A DNA stretch of 43,320 nt from Ruminiclostridium papyrosolvens C7 (GTDB taxonomy: Bacteria > Bacillota > Clostridia > Acetivibrionales > DSM-1351). Position 1 is the stretch's first letter; each line of letters opens with the position of its first letter. The stretch covers positions 1 to 43,320 of the forward strand of contig NZ_ATAY01000013.1 of the NCBI RefSeq assembly GCF_000421965.1, in the 5' to 3' direction. The notes under the pieces are model-generated. The model was not told where the DNA came from. It worked only from the letters and a program-made list of their open reading frames with translations, and did not search any database. A program made the translations under genes and the position numbers. Positions 42,713-43,320 of the stretch are shown in pieces.

Positions 42713-43300
42713 TTAACGTTCCATATCATTTTCTAATTCATCTTCATCTTTTTTGTATAATGTTGTATTGGAATTTTTCATCTGCTTCATTCCTTCATAC
42801 CACTCTATTACTGTTTCCATTTCTTCATCCAAAGTACCTACTTCTTCATTTTTTGCACTTTCTTTATATTCCCCAAAGGTTTCATCAAGGGAAGACTGCC
42901 AATCTATTAAATCTTCTTTCAATCCTTTAATTTCATCAGCATCATACTCAGCTGGATGAACTTTCGCATATTCCAATTCTTCCTTTATATCCTTTATATC
43001 TTCCCAAAGTCCGATGCTCTCTTTTATGCAACCATACTCTAATAAATAACCTAAAAAAGTTTTATGAGAAAACATACCAAACCCACAACGCTCAAACCAC
43101 TCATTAGCATACATCCGCTCATCCGAGCCATTAGTATATGTCCCCCATACTAGATCTCCTATAAAATTTTCCAAAAGCTTTGATACAGTTAAATTTACAC
43201 TTCCAGCCTTATTCCAAATTCTCTCTACATCTGCATCTGATAATTCCAGTGTAATTGTTCTCCCTCTTATTGTTTTAATTTCTTGATCTTGACTATCCAT
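42713..43300 (-). CDS. Hypothetical acidic protein with possible RHH-like start
   Basis: ATG 43300 after GGAAAGGATGAGA gives 195 residues. The first ~50 (GRTITLELSDADVERIWNKA, LTVSKLLENFIGDLV) look like a ribbon-helix-helix DNA-binding unit; the rest is strongly acidic and helical (ETVIEWYEGMKQMKNSN, KKDEDELENDMER). It could be a regulator for the maintenance genes that follow. Assignment is weak. Confidence 0.5.
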   Translation of the reverse strand: MDSQDQEIKTIRGRTITLELSDADVERIWNKAGSVNLTVSKLLENFIGDLVWGTYTNGSDERMYANEWFERCGFGMFSHKTFLGYLLEYGCIKESIGLWEDIKDIKEELEYAKVHPAEYDADEIKGLKEDLIDWQSSLDETFGEYKESAKNEEVGTLDEEMETVIEWYEGMKQMKNSNTTLYKKDEDELENDMER

Positions 43301-43320
43301 AAATCTCTCATCCTTTCCTA

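Overview
The window is a low-GC Gram-positive (clostridial) mobile element. Every gene lies on the minus strand, so transcription runs from position 43320 towards 1. A cohesin-like/dockerin-like fragment, S-layer homology repeats and strong AGGAGG ribosome binding sites suggest a relative of the cellulolytic clostridia (Ruminiclostridium-like); this is inferred from gene content only. No integrase, rRNA, tRNA or CRISPR was seen, so plasmid and integrative conjugative element cannot be told apart.

Layout in transcription order. 43300-36438, maintenance: two unknown genes, an HNH nuclease, a Cys-rich mini-protein, a frameshifted ASCH-like gene, ParA, ParB, a 48-residue protein, an ankyrin-repeat protein and a TOPRIM primase-like protein. 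36400-36000: gene-free, packed with GTCACCC repeats and four perfect hairpins; candidate transfer or replication origin. 36028-32215: two ~180-bp direct repeats, each carrying the start of the same ribbon-helix-helix gene, flank an ECF sigma/anti-sigma pair and a secreted Cys-His protein. 31748-26995: a HEPN-like cargo gene, a MobP-type relaxase and a VirD4 coupling protein. 26895-24838: a DUF4157 (eCIS-core) polymorphic-toxin-like gene with two possible immunity genes. 24742-18831: an orphan topoisomerase III-tail protein, VirB2-like, VirB6-like and PrgI-like proteins that run through 4-bp overlaps straight into TadZ/CpaE-like, CpaB-like and a second TadZ/CpaE-like gene. 18700-16750: secreted or anchored cargo. 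16672-11813: TadA ATPase, TadB (in-frame stop), TadC, three tiny one-helix proteins and two TadE-like proteins. 11735-11373: a type I toxin-antitoxin locus. 11316-4927: a frameshifted SLH protein and a frameshifted giant surface protein. 4898-1: an AbrB-type regulator, a split VirB4, an M23 hydrolase, a small membrane protein and a third TadZ/CpaE-like gene that runs off the window.

The most striking feature is one co-oriented cluster that interleaves a conjugative type IV secretion system (VirD4, VirB4, VirB6, PrgI, relaxase) with a Tad/type IVc pilus motor and pilin-like set. PrgI and the first TadZ share an ATGA overlap, which argues for a single composite envelope machine rather than two chance neighbours. 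The three TadZ-like proteins have degenerate P-loops. Four consecutive pilin-like genes share an MKxFL start without a canonical prepilin cleavage site, and no prepilin peptidase is present.

The window also holds about ten gene breaks: single-base indels and two in-frame TAA codons, mostly in surface, Tad and cargo genes, while the conjugation core is intact. They may be real decay or sequencing error, and this decides how much of the composite machine works.
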